Assembly: GCF_020882245.1 (NCBI RefSeq) | Contig: NC_083598.1 | Span: forward strand, 25,953,858-26,017,857 | Source: Rhopalosiphum padi | Taxonomy: Eukaryota > Arthropoda > Insecta > Hemiptera > Aphididae | Length of the DNA stretch: 64,000 nt | Reading direction: 5' to 3' | Shown here: positions 62,400 through 64,000 of the stretch, piece by piece | Layout: the number at the start of each line of letters is the position of its first letter | How positions within the stretch are numbered: position 1 is the first letter of the stretch | Translations under genes and position numbers: made by a program | The notes under the pieces: model-generated | Databases searched by the model: none | What the model was told of the DNA's origin: nothing | Seen by the model: only the letters and a program-made list of their open reading frames with translations

Positions 62400-63479
62400 G
62401 TGAGTACATGACGGTTTGCAGTATGTTAATTTTCAACACAATTGCACTCGCTCTTTATTACATAAACAACAAAAGGTATAATGTTCGAACACAAGACTTG
62501 AATAATAATTTCATCGAATATCAATAATAATAATAATATATCCGAGCACATACGTAAATGGTAACGTGAAATTATCGAGATATATCTAATATATTATATA
62601 TTATATATATATATATGTATATTGTTAAAAGATTTTAAGCGTATTATACATAACATAATAAACTTACTATAAATTTTAAACAAACAAAAAAAATTCGGCA
62701 TGTTATGTATTATATTATTATAAGATATTATACAATCTGAATATGTGTTTGTGTATTTTTGCGTATTATTATTATTATTTTCACATTTCAGAAATTATAA
62801 CACTTTGCTTATTATTATTATTTTTTTGATTTTACAATTTATTTTTCCTTAATTGTTAATAATATAATATACATTCTATCACAATAATTACAAAGAATTC
62901 AAATCTCACAGTTTTTTGACGTTTACTAAATAAAATCAAAATCAATAAAATGTATACAGCTTAAACGAAATTTTAATTTATACAAGTATAATAGCTCATA
63001 AAAAAAATAATTTAAATACTTTAAAAACATAACTGTACATTTTTTTCATGAACTACTGTTTTATTGTAAAATAATTGAAGTTCTGCAGTATTTATGATAT
63101 TTATAATTAAAATATCTATTTGATTTATTTTATTCACATTTATTTAATATGTCTTCTTAAAAACTAAAAATGTATTTGAAACAACTCGTGTGTTAATAGG
63201 TACTTTGACGAAGAAAAACTCAACTTTTTTCATTGACCATAATATTATACACTAGCTAAAAATTTTCTAATACAATAATAACCAGGTAATAACTATTATA
63301 ATTTGTTAAATCTTGTTGTTCGTTTTATTTATCTTTCCAAAATCAATTTAAACACGAAATAACTAAAAATAGTATATTATGTTATCGAAATAGGTACCAT
63401 TTTTATTTATATGTTCATTAATATTAATTTATAAATATTAGGTGAACATTGTTAATAAAGAATTATATTATTTGCTACC
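62400..63479. other. Gene-free AT-rich stretch
   Basis: Contains a (TA)n run at about 62590-62620; nothing else was recognised. Confidence 0.5.
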
Positions 63480-63780
63480 AGTGCTCGATTTGGGAGAGGA
63501 GGTTGCAGAGGGGCGGAGTACTCCAACTAACTTTTCAGAAATTTTAGCATATTCCTATAGGCGGAGATTAGGCCATTAGGGGGTGCTTGAGCGGGCTTAG
63601 CCCACCCCAAAAAATCGAAATCCCCCCCCAAATTATTGAAAATTTTTCAAAGTATTAAATAGATACCTAATTTGTAACAATATTTCTAAATATACCCCCT
63701 CCCTAAAATGCAATCAAATTTCCGCATATTCCTATTATTATTTTTAAGGGAAATGCATGAGACGCTTCACCATTCAGTAT
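63480..63780. mobile_element. Probable end of a DNA transposon, extent unknown
   Basis: From CAGTGCTCGATTTGGGAGAGG at 63480 the sequence turns suddenly G/C-rich, with AGGCGGAGATTAGGCC, GGGGGTGCTTGAGCGGGC, AGCCCACCCC, a run of nine C's near 63623 and ACCCCCTCCC. This is typical of terminal and sub-terminal parts of hAT-like elements in such genomes. The matching end was not found with confidence; it may lie beyond the window or be decayed. Confidence 0.4.
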
Positions 63781-64000
63781 AATGAGCGGAACACCATCAT
63801 GATTTGTCTTATAAATTATTAAAATTATAATACCTATGTAATATATTGTCAGTTACCACTGTTATCATTATTCAATAATATTTATTATCAGTTATCATAA
63901 ATCTAAAGATTATTATTTTTAAATTTAATTTTCATTATCATTATTGTTATTAATACAATGTACCTACTGGTCCACTCATCAATAGATTTATACCAAGTAG
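63781..64000. other. AT-rich end of the window
   Basis: No feature was recognised in the last bases. Confidence 0.4.

Overview
The window is AT-rich, intron-rich animal DNA with few coding islands, GT-AG introns in multi-exon genes, many short inverted-repeat transposons with 8-bp target duplications, and recurring words such as TAGGTACCTA and TTCTGAGCGGAG. From memory these words and this texture fit an aphid (hemipteran insect, pea-aphid-like); that assignment is inference and no search was run. No bacterial gene, rRNA, tRNA, CRISPR array or intact transposase was recognised.

The one clearly identifiable gene is a two-pore-domain potassium (K2P) channel on the minus strand, spread over about 28 kb (roughly 44 kb down to 16 kb). 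Most of its exons were assembled by hand from splice sites and reading phase, and two are too short for an ordinary ORF scan. Its four 3' exons (20804 to 16424) encode the end of pore loop 1 (YG of TIGYG), M2, M3, pore loop 2 (TIGFG), M4 and an acidic tail. Upstream lie two unrelated 5' modules, each encoding its own N-terminus, M1, extracellular cap and pore loop 1 up to the first base of the filter glycine codon. Module A has exons at 27767-27462 and 25544-25244. Module B has exons at 43848-43842, 35965-35624, 34336-34098 and 32056-31903. Both end in phase 1 at the same codon and both join the shared exon in frame, giving predicted proteins of 461 aa (A) and 506 aa (B). The locus therefore appears to make two subunits that differ in the whole first half of the channel and share the second half. 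This is the most interesting observation in the window. Each module starts in a CpG-richer patch (27.4-28.1 kb and 43.7-44.9 kb) that probably contains its promoter.

To the left, two minus-strand exons (7868-7680 and 4811-4544) encode the N-terminal part of a small secreted protein of unknown family. The remaining sequence is intronic or intergenic: three hAT-like non-autonomous elements with perfect 8-bp duplications (10652-10791, 24637-24916, 33150-33894), an odd inverted-repeat element with nested hairpins (2864-3220), a family of GTGCGGTTTT-bearing repeats (11.2-11.8 kb and 15.8-16.0 kb), old dispersed repeats carrying TTCTGAGCGGAG (5.7-7.3 kb and 13.4-14.1 kb), simple repeats, and a possible transposon end at 63.5 kb. 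The 45-64 kb part holds only weak coding candidates (55.8, 58.1 and 62.3 kb).
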